From Actinomycetales bacterium (GTDB lineage Bacteria > Actinomycetota > Actinomycetes > S36-B12): a stretch of DNA of 17,650 bases. Position numbers and translations under genes: made by a program. Of the stretch, positions 7,612 through 14,834 are shown piece by piece. The notes beneath the pieces were generated by a model. That model did not search any database, was not told the DNA's origin, and saw only the letters and a list, made by a program, of their open reading frames with translations. The stretch lies in contig JAFIHP010000232.1 in NCBI GenBank assembly GCA_017849335.1, positions 1 to 17,650 on the forward strand, in the 5' to 3' direction. Within the stretch, counting starts at the first letter, position 1. Each line of letters begins with the position of its first letter.

Positions 7612-8595
7612 ATGGACATCCGCGAGCGCCCGCGCCGACTGCGCAGAACCGAGGCGATGCGCCGGCTGGTGCGCGAGACCCACCTGACACCGTCCAACCT
7701 GGTGCTGCCGGTGTTCGTGCGCGAGGGCGCGACCGCCCCCGTGCCCATCTCGTCGATGCCCGGGGTCGTGCAGCACACGCCGGACTCGCTCCGCGCGGCC
7801 GTGACCGAGGCGGCCGAACTCGGGGTCGGCGGCGTGATGATCTTCGGCGTCCCGGCGCAGCGCGACGCGAACGGCGACGCCGCATGCGCGGCCGACAGCA
7901 TCCTCGCCGACGCGGTCCGTTGGACGAAGGCCACGACGGGCGACGCTCTCCCCGTCATCGCAGACCTGTGCCTCGACGAGTTCACGACGCACGGGCACTG
8001 CGGGGTACTGGCCCCGGACGGCTCGGTGGACAACGACGCGACGCTCGCCGTGTACGAGCGGATGGCTCTGACCCTCGCCGACGCCGGGGCAGACGTCCTG
8101 GGACTGAGCGGGATGATGGACGGCCAGGTCGGAGCCGTGCGCGACGCCCTCGACGGCGCGGGTCACGTCGACGTCACCCTGCTCGCCTACGCAGCGAAGT
8201 ACGCCTCGGCCTTCTACGGTCCGTTCCGGGAGGCCGTCGAGAGCCAGCTGACCGGCGATCGCAAGACGTACCAGCAGGATCCGGCGAACGCGATCGAGGC
8301 ACTGCGGGAGGTCCGGCTCGACGTCGCCGAGGGCGCCGACCTCGTGATGGTCAAGCCGGCACTGCCCTACCTCGACATCGTCGGCCGCGTCGCCGACGAG
8401 GTCGACGTCCCGGTCGCGGCCTACGTCGTGTCCGGCGAGTACGCGATGATCGAGGCGGCAGCCGCCGCGGGGATGATCGAACGCGAGCGCGCCATCCTCG
8501 AGGTGCTCACCAGCGTGCGGCGTGCCGGCGCGCAGATCATCGCGACGTACTGGGCCAGTGAGGTGGCCCGCCTCCTTCGGACCTCAGGAGCCTGA
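7612..8595 (+). CDS. hemB: Delta-aminolevulinic acid dehydratase (porphobilinogen synthase)
   Basis: It condenses two 5-aminolevulinate molecules to porphobilinogen. The product is 327 aa, usual for the family. The two active-site lysines are K196 (LLAYAAKYASAFYGPFR) and K248 (LVMVKPALPYLD). The metal-binding segment reads DLCLDEFTTHGHCG: C120 and C130 are kept, but the middle zinc cysteine of the E. coli-type CxCx7C motif is D122. This mixed motif differs from both the all-cysteine zinc form and the aspartate-rich magnesium form. The other conserved block is GLSGMMDGQVGAVR. Only five bases separate it from hemL. Confidence 0.97.
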   Translation: MDIRERPRRLRRTEAMRRLVRETHLTPSNLVLPVFVREGATAPVPISSMPGVVQHTPDSLRAAVTEAAELGVGGVMIFGVPAQRDANGDAACAADSILADAVRWTKATTGDALPVIADLCLDEFTTHGHCGVLAPDGSVDNDATLAVYERMALTLADAGADVLGLSGMMDGQVGAVRDALDGAGHVDVTLLAYAAKYASAFYGPFREAVESQLTGDRKTYQQDPANAIEALREVRLDVAEGADLVMVKPALPYLDIVGRVADEVDVPVAAYVVSGEYAMIEAAAAAGMIERERAILEVLTSVRRAGAQIIATYWASEVARLLRTSGA

Positions 8596-8600
8596 CCCCC

Positions 8601-9899
8601 ATGACGTCGACCCTCTCCGCCGAATGGTTCGAGCGAGCCCGCGCGGTCATGCCCGGCGGCGTCAGCTCGCCGGTGCGCGCGTTCGGCTCCGTCGGCGGGA
8701 CGCCCCGGTACGTCGCCTCGGCGAGCGGTTCCCGGGTCGTCGACGTCGACGGCAACGAGTACGTCGACCTCGTCGGCGCGTGGGGGCCGATGATCGCCGG
8801 ACACGCCCATCCCGCCGTCGTCTCGGCGATCACCCAGGCCGCTGCGGAGTCCGCCTCCTTCGGTGCGCCGGCGCAGGCGGAGGTCCTGCTCGCCGAGGAG
8901 ATCGTCGCCCGGGTCGAACCCGTCGAGCGCGTCCGGTTCACGAGCTCGGGGACCGAGGCCGTGATGACCGCGATCCGGTTGGCCCGCGCCGTGACGGGGC
9001 GGACGCTGATCGTGAAGTTCGCGGGCTGCTACCACGGCCATGCCGACGCGATGCTCGTCGCCGCCGGCTCCGGCGTCGCCACGCTCGCGCTGCCCGACTC
9101 CCCCGGCGTCCCCGCGGCCGTCGCCGAGGGCACGGTCGTCCTGCCGTACGGCGACGTCGCAGCCGTCGACGCGCTCTTCGCGCAGCGCGGCGAAGACGTC
9201 GCGGCCGTCATCACGGAGGCTGCCCCGGCGAACATGGGCGTCGTTCCTCCGCCCCCGGGCTTCAACGAGCATCTCGCCCGGATCACGAGCGCGTTCGGCG
9301 CGCTGTTCGTGCTGGACGAGGTGCTCACCGGTTTCCGCGTCGGCCCGGCCGGCTGGTGGGGGATCGAGGGCGCCCGCGAGGGCTGGCGCCCCGACCTGTT
9401 CACGTACGGCAAGGTCATCGGCGGCGGCCTCCCCCTGGCCGCCGTCGCCGGCGACGCCGACATCCTCGACCGCCTGGCTCCTGCGGGCGACGTCTACCAG
9501 GCCGGCACGCTCAGCGGGAACCCAACCGCGACGGCGGCCGGCCTGGCGACCTTGCAGCAGCTCACCCCGCAGGCCTACGCCCGCCTGGACGCCACCGCGG
9601 CCCAGGTCTGCGGTGCCGTGGGCGCTGCCCTCGACGCGGTCGGCCTGCCCCACACCATCGCGACCGCGGGGAACCTGTTCAGCGTGTTCTGGACCGACGG
9701 TCCGGTCCGCACGTACGAGGACGCTCGTCGACAGGACACCGAGCGGTACGCGCGCTTCTTCCACGCCATGCTCGACGCGGGCGTGTGGCTGCCGCCCTCC
9801 GCGTACGAGGCCTGGTTCGTGTCGACTGCGCACAGCGACGACGACATCGACCGCATCGCGCGAGCCGCCCGGACGTCGGCGCAGGCCGCCGCGCGATGA
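8601..9899 (+). CDS. hemL: Glutamate-1-semialdehyde 2,1-aminomutase
   Basis: It is a PLP enzyme that converts glutamate-1-semialdehyde, the HemA product, to 5-aminolevulinate, the HemB substrate. The product is 432 aa, full length. The PLP lysine is K271 in TYGKVIGGGLPLAAV. Other conserved blocks are MPGGVSSPVRAF at the N-terminus, TSSGTEAVMTAIRLAR, CYHGHADAML and LDEVLTGFRV. A Shine-Dalgarno-like AGGAG lies at 8586-8590, ten bases before the ATG and inside the end of hemB, so it is probably translated from the hemB message. The gene for the encapsulin cargo starts 40 bases downstream. Confidence 0.97.
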   Translation: MTSTLSAEWFERARAVMPGGVSSPVRAFGSVGGTPRYVASASGSRVVDVDGNEYVDLVGAWGPMIAGHAHPAVVSAITQAAAESASFGAPAQAEVLLAEEIVARVEPVERVRFTSSGTEAVMTAIRLARAVTGRTLIVKFAGCYHGHADAMLVAAGSGVATLALPDSPGVPAAVAEGTVVLPYGDVAAVDALFAQRGEDVAAVITEAAPANMGVVPPPPGFNEHLARITSAFGALFVLDEVLTGFRVGPAGWWGIEGAREGWRPDLFTYGKVIGGGLPLAAVAGDADILDRLAPAGDVYQAGTLSGNPTATAAGLATLQQLTPQAYARLDATAAQVCGAVGAALDAVGLPHTIATAGNLFSVFWTDGPVRTYEDARRQDTERYARFFHAMLDAGVWLPPSAYEAWFVSTAHSDDDIDRIARAARTSAQAAAR

Positions 9900-9927
9900 G
9901 TCGCGCGCGTGCGGACGACGCGTGCCC

Positions 9928-9933
9928 TAAGTT
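9928..9933 (+). promoter_or_regulatory. Candidate -10 box of the encapsulin cargo gene
   Basis: TAAGTT ends exactly 6 bases before the GTG at 9940 and no Shine-Dalgarno sequence is present. The geometry is the same as at hemE. It suggests that the cargo-encapsulin pair has its own leaderless promoter in the 40-base gap after hemL, in addition to possible read-through from the haem genes. Confidence 0.5.
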
Positions 9934-9939
9934 GTCACC

Positions 9940-10635
9940 GTGACGGCCGCTGACATCTACACCGAGCCCGACGGCGACCCGGACACGCTCGCGAACCTCG
10001 GACCGCTCGCGGCGATGGCCGGCATCTGGGTCGGGGCCGGCGAGGACCAGCACCCCACCGATCCGGTCGACGAACCGACCGGGATCGACGCGTACGAGGA
10101 GCGGTACGAGCTCCAGCCGATCGACTTCCAGACCAACGGGCCGCAGCTGCTGTACGGCCTGCGCTACCACACGCGGCTGGTCAAGCCGGGCGAGGTCGCG
10201 ATGTTCCACGAGCAGGTCGGCTTCTGGCTCTGGGAGCCGGCCACCGGAACGGTCATGTTCACCCTCGCCATCCCCCGTGGTCAGGTCGCCCTCGCCTCCG
10301 GCCGCTGCGCCCCGGACGCGAAGGCGTTCGAGATCCGCGCCGAGCGGGGCAGCCTGCAGTACGGGATCTGCACCGCCCCGTTCCTCGACGCGAACTTCAC
10401 GACGCTGGACTTCCGGATGACCGTCCGGATCAACGACGACGGCACCTGGTCCTACGACCAGAACACCCGGCTCCAGCTTCCCGACCGTGCCGAGGTGTTC
10501 GATCACGTCGATGCGAACACGCTCCGTCGTGTCGCCGCACCGACGCCCAACCCGCTCGCCGTCGCTGCCGGCCTGGGTGCCGGTGACACCGTCGTCGCCG
10601 GTGCCGGCCTCGGCATCGGCTCGCTGCGCCCCTGA
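9940..10635 (+). CDS. Nitrobindin-like haem-binding beta-barrel protein with encapsulin cargo-loading tail
   Basis: A predicted haem-binding beta-barrel of the nitrobindin/FABP-like family (THAP4 haem-binding fold), 231 aa. The nitrobindin signature GxWxGxG is GIWVGAG at residues 28-34. The body has the family blocks LLYGLRYHTRL (71-81), FHEQVGFWLWEPATGTVMF (89-107) and AIPRGQVALASG (110-121). H189 in EVFDHVDANTLRRV sits where nitrobindins carry the haem-ligating histidine. The barrel ends near residue 199. A Pro/Ala/Gly-rich linker (200-222) follows, then GLGIGSLRP at the C-terminus, which matches the LxIGSLxx cargo-loading peptide of family 1 encapsulins. The encapsulin gene begins 36 bases downstream. 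The likely role is haem binding, or handling of nitric oxide or peroxynitrite, inside the shell; which of these is not shown by sequence. The GTG start follows a TANNNT box. Confidence 0.9.
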   Translation: MTAADIYTEPDGDPDTLANLGPLAAMAGIWVGAGEDQHPTDPVDEPTGIDAYEERYELQPIDFQTNGPQLLYGLRYHTRLVKPGEVAMFHEQVGFWLWEPATGTVMFTLAIPRGQVALASGRCAPDAKAFEIRAERGSLQYGICTAPFLDANFTTLDFRMTVRINDDGTWSYDQNTRLQLPDRAEVFDHVDANTLRRVAAPTPNPLAVAAGLGAGDTVVAGAGLGIGSLRP

Positions 10636-10671
10636 CCGCCAACAACGTCGCCTGACGCGAAGGAGACCCCG

Positions 10672-11478
10672 ATGGACCACCTGCGCCGATCACTCGCCCC
10701 TGTCCCGGACGCTGCCTGGGAGCAGATCGACGACGAGGCCCAGCGCACGTTGCGGCTGACGCTCGCCGCGCGCCGGGTCGTCGACGTCAGCGGACCCACG
10801 GGCTGGCGTACCGACGCCGTGCCCAGCGGACGGGTGTCGGCCGTGGACCCGGCTCCCGCGACCGGAGTGGGCGTCGGCGTGCGGCACCCCGTGCCCTTGC
10901 TCGAGCTCGCGGCCGACTTCGAGCTCTCGCAGGCCGACGTCGACTCGGCCGACCGCGGCAACGTCGCGATCGACACCGAGGCCGTGATCGAGGCCAGCCG
11001 GCGGATCGCGATCGCCGAGGACACGATCGTGTTCCACGGCAACGCCGCGACGGGGACGGTCGGCATCGTCGACGCGTCGCCGCACGCCCCGATCATCGCG
11101 GGCACCGAGGCGACCCACGCGCCGGCACACGTCGCGGCGGCGCTCCAGGTGCTGCGTGACGCCGGCGTGGGCGGCCCGTACGCGCTGGTCGTCGGCGACG
11201 AGGTCTACACCGCGATCCAGCGTGCGACCGACCACGGCGAGCCCGTCCGCGACCACCTGTCGGCGGTGCTGTACGGCGGGGAGATCATCTGGTCGAGCGC
11301 TCTGGTCGGCGCGGTGGTGCTGAGCACGCGCGGTGGCGACTACGAGCTCCACCTCGGCCAGGACCTGTCCATCGGGTACCGCAGCAGCACGGCCGAGGCC
11401 GTGCGCCTGTACCTGGAGGAGAGTCTGGCCTTCCGCGTGCACACCCCCGAGGCGGCGGTCCACCTCCGCGTCGGCTGA
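10672..11478 (+). CDS. Family 1 encapsulin nanocompartment shell protein
   Basis: The HK97-fold shell protein (linocin M18 / encapsulin family) assembles into a closed protein cage; family 1 members of this size usually form 60-subunit shells. The product is 268 aa, like the 264-265 aa members of Thermotoga and Mycobacterium. Hallmarks are the N-terminal helix that binds cargo peptides (MDHLRRSLAPVPDAAWEQID), ARRVVDVSGPTGW (33-45), IAIAEDTIVFHG (112-123), and the strongly conserved C-terminal block STRGGDYELHLGQDLSIGY (218-236). AAGGAG at 10660-10665, six bases before the ATG, is the strongest ribosome binding site in this part of the window, as expected for a shell protein needed in excess over cargo. 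No capsid protease, portal or terminase genes are nearby, so it is not a phage remnant. Confidence 0.96.
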   Translation: MDHLRRSLAPVPDAAWEQIDDEAQRTLRLTLAARRVVDVSGPTGWRTDAVPSGRVSAVDPAPATGVGVGVRHPVPLLELAADFELSQADVDSADRGNVAIDTEAVIEASRRIAIAEDTIVFHGNAATGTVGIVDASPHAPIIAGTEATHAPAHVAAALQVLRDAGVGGPYALVVGDEVYTAIQRATDHGEPVRDHLSAVLYGGEIIWSSALVGAVVLSTRGGDYELHLGQDLSIGYRSSTAEAVRLYLEESLAFRVHTPEAAVHLRVG

Positions 11479-11490
11479 CCACCGGTCAGC
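11474..11490. terminator. Hairpin shared by two convergent gene ends
   Basis: GCTGACC and GGTCAGC form a perfect 7-base-pair stem with a 3-base loop. The stem contains the stop codon of the encapsulin gene on one side and the stop codon of the convergent CAP protein gene on the other. It could act as a compact bidirectional terminator, but no T-tract follows on either strand. Confidence 0.5.
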
Positions 11491-12301
11491 AGGAGCCGCC
11501 GGCCCCGAAGTCCTGCACCCAGTAGACGCCGTACTGGTCGGTCGACGTCGCCCGGCCGAAGCCCACCTGGGTGAAGGCCGGTCGGACGAGGTTGGCGTAG
11601 TGGCCGGGCGAGTCGATCCAGCCGGCCATCACCGCCTCGACGCTGCGGTAGCCCGCCGCGATGTTCTCCCCCCAGGCGCGGCCATGGAAGCCCTGCGCAT
11701 CGGCCCGGTCACCGGGGTCCGTGCCCTCCGGGCTCGTATGGCTGAAGAAGCTCCGTGCGGCCATGTCCGCCGCGTACGCCTGCGCCGCCCGGCCGAGCGA
11801 GTCGCACAGCGCGAGGGGCGCCGCCCCGACGCTCGCCCGGAGGGCGTTCGCCCGGTCGAGCATGTCCGTTCGCCAGGACGCGTCCTCCGGGCCCGGCTCG
11901 CTCGTCGGCCGGCCGTCGGCGGTCACGACCACCGGGCGCGCGGCGAGCACGCGGGCACCTTGCCGGACCTCGACCCGGTAGCGACCAGGCGCGCTGAACG
12001 TCGCCGACGCCGACCGAACGCATCGGGCGGCACCGGCTCGCGCGGCTCGGTCGGTGCAGGTCGTCGCCCGTCGCGACGTGCGGCCGTCTCCCCAGGAGAC
12101 GACGACCGGGGACCCGGCCGCGATCCGCGTCGCGCGAACGGCGACGAGAATGCCGCCGTCCGTCGCCGTGCACACCGTGATCCGTGCCTGGGCACGCGGC
12201 GGGCTCGTGGGGGCCGCGACCGCCGGCACCTCCGCCGCGGCGACGACGGTCGCGACAACCGCGACAGCCAGGGCGCTGGTCCACCGTCGGATCCGCGTCA
12301 T
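11486..12301 (-). CDS. Secreted CAP/SCP-PR1 domain protein
   Basis: A predicted exported protein of 271 aa. Residues 1-30 form a signal peptide (MTRIRRW, a hydrophobic AVAVVATVV core, then AVAA before a likely cleavage site). Residues about 41-128 form a cysteine-containing beta domain resembling PKD-like folds (VVSWGDGRTSRR, FSAPGRYRVEV). The CAP domain spans about 143-269: FFSHTSPEGTDPGDR with H188, WGENIAAGYRS with E212, and AGWIDSPGHYANLV with H234, the conserved His/Glu set of the family. The exact substrate of bacterial CAP proteins is usually unknown. The ATG at 12301 is preferred over a GTG at 12316 because GGAGG lies 8 bases before it. The start overlaps the stop of the upstream small gene (ATGA). 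Confidence 0.92.
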   Translation of the reverse strand: MTRIRRWTSALAVAVVATVVAAAEVPAVAAPTSPPRAQARITVCTATDGGILVAVRATRIAAGSPVVVSWGDGRTSRRATTCTDRAARAGAARCVRSASATFSAPGRYRVEVRQGARVLAARPVVVTADGRPTSEPGPEDASWRTDMLDRANALRASVGAAPLALCDSLGRAAQAYAADMAARSFFSHTSPEGTDPGDRADAQGFHGRAWGENIAAGYRSVEAVMAGWIDSPGHYANLVRPAFTQVGFGRATSTDQYGVYWVQDFGAGGSC

Positions 12302-12660
12302 CGGTCCGCCCTCCACGTCCGGAAGACCGCGGCCCGGTCCTCGACCGCACCGTCGCCGTAGCCGTCCCCGACCTCACCGGTCGCCTGCGCGACCACGATC
12401 GCGGCGAGCGTCGGCTCGCCTCGGCGCGCGCAGTCCTCGGAGAGCAGGATCAGCAGCCGGCCCAGCCGTCGCGGTGGGTATGGCAGCTCGGCCTCGCGAA
12501 CGAGCTCCCCGTAGGTGATCGTGCTGCCCGCACGCGCGGCGTCGACGAGCACCGAGCGCGCTCGGGCCACCGCGTCGACATCCCGCTCGGACACGTGCAG
12601 CCGACGGGTTCCGGCGTCGACCACCTCGCCCACCGCCAGCGTCGAGTCCGGAGCGTTCAT
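12298..12660 (-). CDS. Small MGMT-like winged-helix protein of unknown function
   Basis: A 120-aa protein I cannot name. Residues 28-95 (VDAVARARSVL..., STITYGELVREAELPYPPRR, LGRLLILLSEDCARRGEPTL, AAIVVAQATG) resemble the small winged-helix fold of the O6-alkylguanine methyltransferase DNA-binding region, seen in the ITYGEL helix and the LGRLL...C segment. It lacks the PCHR active site, so it is not an alkyltransferase. It is coupled by ATGA overlaps on both sides, to the RecQ-type helicase upstream and the CAP protein downstream. The upstream coupling suggests a nucleic-acid-related role with the helicase. The ATG at 12660 is chosen because of the overlap; the longer frame up to 12753 lies inside the helicase gene. 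Confidence 0.75.
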   Translation of the reverse strand: MNAPDSTLAVGEVVDAGTRRLHVSERDVDAVARARSVLVDAARAGSTITYGELVREAELPYPPRRLGRLLILLSEDCARRGEPTLAAIVVAQATGEVGDGYGDGAVEDRAAVFRTWRADR

Positions 12661-14771
12661 GGCTGGTGGTGGACGACGAGGGGAAGCACCGCGCGGGCGC
12701 CGGCTCCCCGCAGGAGCGCGGCGCAGATCGTCGCCGTCCAGCCGGTGCGCCACGTGTCATCGACGAGGAGCACCACCTCCCCGTCCAGGTCGCCGGGGCC
12801 GATCCCCTCGGCAACCGAGAGCCGACCCGCCTGGGCCGCCGCGCGCGCCTTCGCGGACACGTCGGCGGCGGTCGGGGTCCCGATGATCGACAGTGCCTCC
12901 CGGACGGGCAGTCGCCCGATGCCCGCGACCTGCTCGGCCAGCCCACGCACGCGTTCGGGGTGCCGCGTGCTCGGGACGGGGACGACGACGGTCGGCCGTG
13001 CGACCCACTCCGAACGCCACCGGCCCAGGACGGCGACGACGGCTTCGACGACCCACGCCGGGGGCGCCTCGTCGGGAGCGGCCACGAGCGGCGCCGCCTG
13101 TGGCCACACCGGGTCGTCCGCGAAGGCCAGCGCCCGGCCGGGCTGGAGGGCCAGCGTGGGCGTGATGCGCCCCGTCCACGGCAGACCCGGTGCCCACATG
13201 CCGCGCGGGGTCAGCTCGTTGTCGACCCCCCGCATGAACGCGAGCGCCGCGGCCACGTGCTCGGCGTCCGGCTTCGCCGCCAGCCGAGCCGGTACGCGGC
13301 CGGTGCACACCGAGCACCGGCCGCAGTCGGCGCCCGAGGGGTCGTCGAGCGCCTCGCGCAGCACCGCGTCCAGGCAGCGACGCGAACGTGCGTACTCGCG
13401 CATCAGCGAGGCCTCGTGCTCGCGCGCGGCCGCGAGCGCCGCGTAGCGCTCGTGGTCGTAGCTCCACGGGCGTCCGGTCGCGGTCCAGCCGCCGGTGGAT
13501 CTCTCGACGGCCCCGTCGACGGCGAGGACCTTGAGCAGCAGCTCCAGCCGGCTGTCGCGCACGCCGGTGATCGCGGCCAGCCGGGGCACCGACAACGGCT
13601 CGGCGGACTCGCCGAGGGCGGCGAGGACCGCAGACGCATCCTCGGAGCGGGGCACGCTCGCCGTCGCGAAGTAGCGCCAGATGCCCTCGTCGGCCGGGGT
13701 CGGGATGAGCACGACCTGCGCGGTGTCGAGGGCCCGGCCGGCCCGGCCGACCTGCTGGTAGTAGTCGACCGGCGACCCAGGTGAGCCGATGTGGACGACG
13801 AAGCCGAGGTCCGGCTTGTCGTAGCCCATCCCCAGCGCGGAGGTGGCGACGACGGCCTTGAGCCGGTTCTCCCGCAGGAGGTCCTCGATCTGCGCGCGTT
13901 CGGCCGTCTCGAGCTGACCGTGGTAGGCGCGCACCTCGTGCCCACGGGCGGCCAGGAACCGAGCCAGGTCGGAGGCGGATCGCACGGTCGACGCGTAGAC
14001 GATGCCCGACCCCTGCAGCGCGGGGAGGAACTGGTCGACCCAGGCGTAGGCCTCGATGAGGCCCAGCTGCGGCAGGGCGGTCAGGTGCAGCGAGTGCCGG
14101 GCGAGCGTGCCGCGCAGCACCAGCGTCTGCGCCCCGAGCTGCTCGGCCACGTCACGCGTCACGCGGTCGTTGGCGGTGGCGGTGGTCGCCAGGACCGGGA
14201 GGTCGGGACGGCTCATGAGCACGGTGGTGATCCGGCGGTAGTCGGGCCGGAAGTCGTGGCCCCAGCTGGAGATGCAGTGCGCCTCGTCGATCACCAGCAG
14301 GCCCACGCGGGCGATCAGCCCGGGGAGCACCTCGGCGGCGAACCGCGGGTTTGCCAGGCGCTCGGGACTGGTGAGCAGCACGTCCAGCCGGTCCGCGGCG
14401 AGGTCGGCGAGCACGTCGCCCCAGTCGTCGACGTTCGAGGAGTTGATCGTCGCCGCCCGCAGGCCGGACCGCTCGGCGGCCTCGACCTGGTTGCGCATGA
14501 GGGCCAGGAGCGGGGAGACGACGAGGGTCGGGCCGCCGCCCGCGTCGCGCAGGGCGCGGGCCGCCATCCAGTAGACCGCCGACTTCCCCCATCCCGTGGC
14601 CTGGACGACGAGCGCCCGCCGGCCGTCGACGGCGAGCGCCGCGGCGGCGGCGAGCTGGTCGGCTCGCGGTCGCGCCTGCGGTCCGGCGATCCCCGCCAGC
14701 ACCCGGGCCGCGGCGGCGTCGAGCTGCGCGGCGGTCGCCCGCACCGCGACGTCGGAGGCGGCCGGGCTCAT
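12657..14771 (-). CDS. RecQ-family DNA helicase fused to a phosphoribosyltransferase-like domain
   Basis: An ATP-dependent 3'-5' superfamily 2 DNA helicase of 704 aa. Visible motifs are Walker A ATGWGKS (58-64), VVSPLLALMRNQ (84-95), the DEAH box at 162-165 (IDEAHCISSWGHDFRPDYRR), TTATAND (196-202), YHGQLE (283-288), VATSALGMGYDKPD (308-321) and QQVGRAGR (339-346). The RecQ zinc-binding cysteines are C466, C483, C486 and C489. Instead of an HRDC domain, the C-terminal region (about 590-704) looks like a ComF-type phosphoribosyltransferase: VVVPVPSTRHPERVRGLAEQ and the PRPP-loop-like VVLLVDDTWRTGWTA at 666-680. The role is probably in DNA repair or nucleotide-linked DNA metabolism; the function of the fused domain is unknown. 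It is the first gene of a three-gene coupled unit. Confidence 0.9.
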   Translation of the reverse strand: MSPAASDVAVRATAAQLDAAAARVLAGIAGPQARPRADQLAAAAALAVDGRRALVVQATGWGKSAVYWMAARALRDAGGGPTLVVSPLLALMRNQVEAAERSGLRAATINSSNVDDWGDVLADLAADRLDVLLTSPERLANPRFAAEVLPGLIARVGLLVIDEAHCISSWGHDFRPDYRRITTVLMSRPDLPVLATTATANDRVTRDVAEQLGAQTLVLRGTLARHSLHLTALPQLGLIEAYAWVDQFLPALQGSGIVYASTVRSASDLARFLAARGHEVRAYHGQLETAERAQIEDLLRENRLKAVVATSALGMGYDKPDLGFVVHIGSPGSPVDYYQQVGRAGRALDTAQVVLIPTPADEGIWRYFATASVPRSEDASAVLAALGESAEPLSVPRLAAITGVRDSRLELLLKVLAVDGAVERSTGGWTATGRPWSYDHERYAALAAAREHEASLMREYARSRRCLDAVLREALDDPSGADCGRCSVCTGRVPARLAAKPDAEHVAAALAFMRGVDNELTPRGMWAPGLPWTGRITPTLALQPGRALAFADDPVWPQAAPLVAAPDEAPPAWVVEAVVAVLGRWRSEWVARPTVVVPVPSTRHPERVRGLAEQVAGIGRLPVREALSIIGTPTAADVSAKARAAAQAGRLSVAEGIGPGDLDGEVVLLVDDTWRTGWTATICAALLRGAGARAVLPLVVHHQP

Positions 14772-14790
14772 GCGGTGAGCCTGGCACGGA

Positions 14791-14813
14791 CCGCTGACAC
14801 GCCGCTCAGCGGC
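14791..14813. terminator. Hairpin after the GNAT gene
   Basis: CCGCTGA (14791-14797) pairs with TCAGCGG (14806-14812), and the overlapping GCCGCT/AGCGGC pair (14801-14813) forms an alternative perfect stem. The element sits in the 63-base gap between the end of the GNAT gene and the start of the helicase gene, both leftward. It may end transcription of the former, but no T-tract is visible. Confidence 0.35.
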
Positions 14814-14834
14814 AGTCGGTCACCCCGGCGGGAC

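Noticed and set aside
6513..9899. Other haem proteins as encapsulin cargo
   Set aside because: The C-termini of HemQ, HemH, HemB and HemL were read and none ends in an IGSL-type loading peptide.
10672..11478. HK97-fold gene as a prophage capsid
   Set aside because: The length, the GGDYELHLGQDLSIGY block and the cargo-tagged neighbour identify a family 1 encapsulin; no portal, protease, terminase or tail genes are near.
12298..12660. O6-alkylguanine-DNA alkyltransferase
   Set aside because: The PCHR active-site motif is absent and the protein is too short for a full enzyme.
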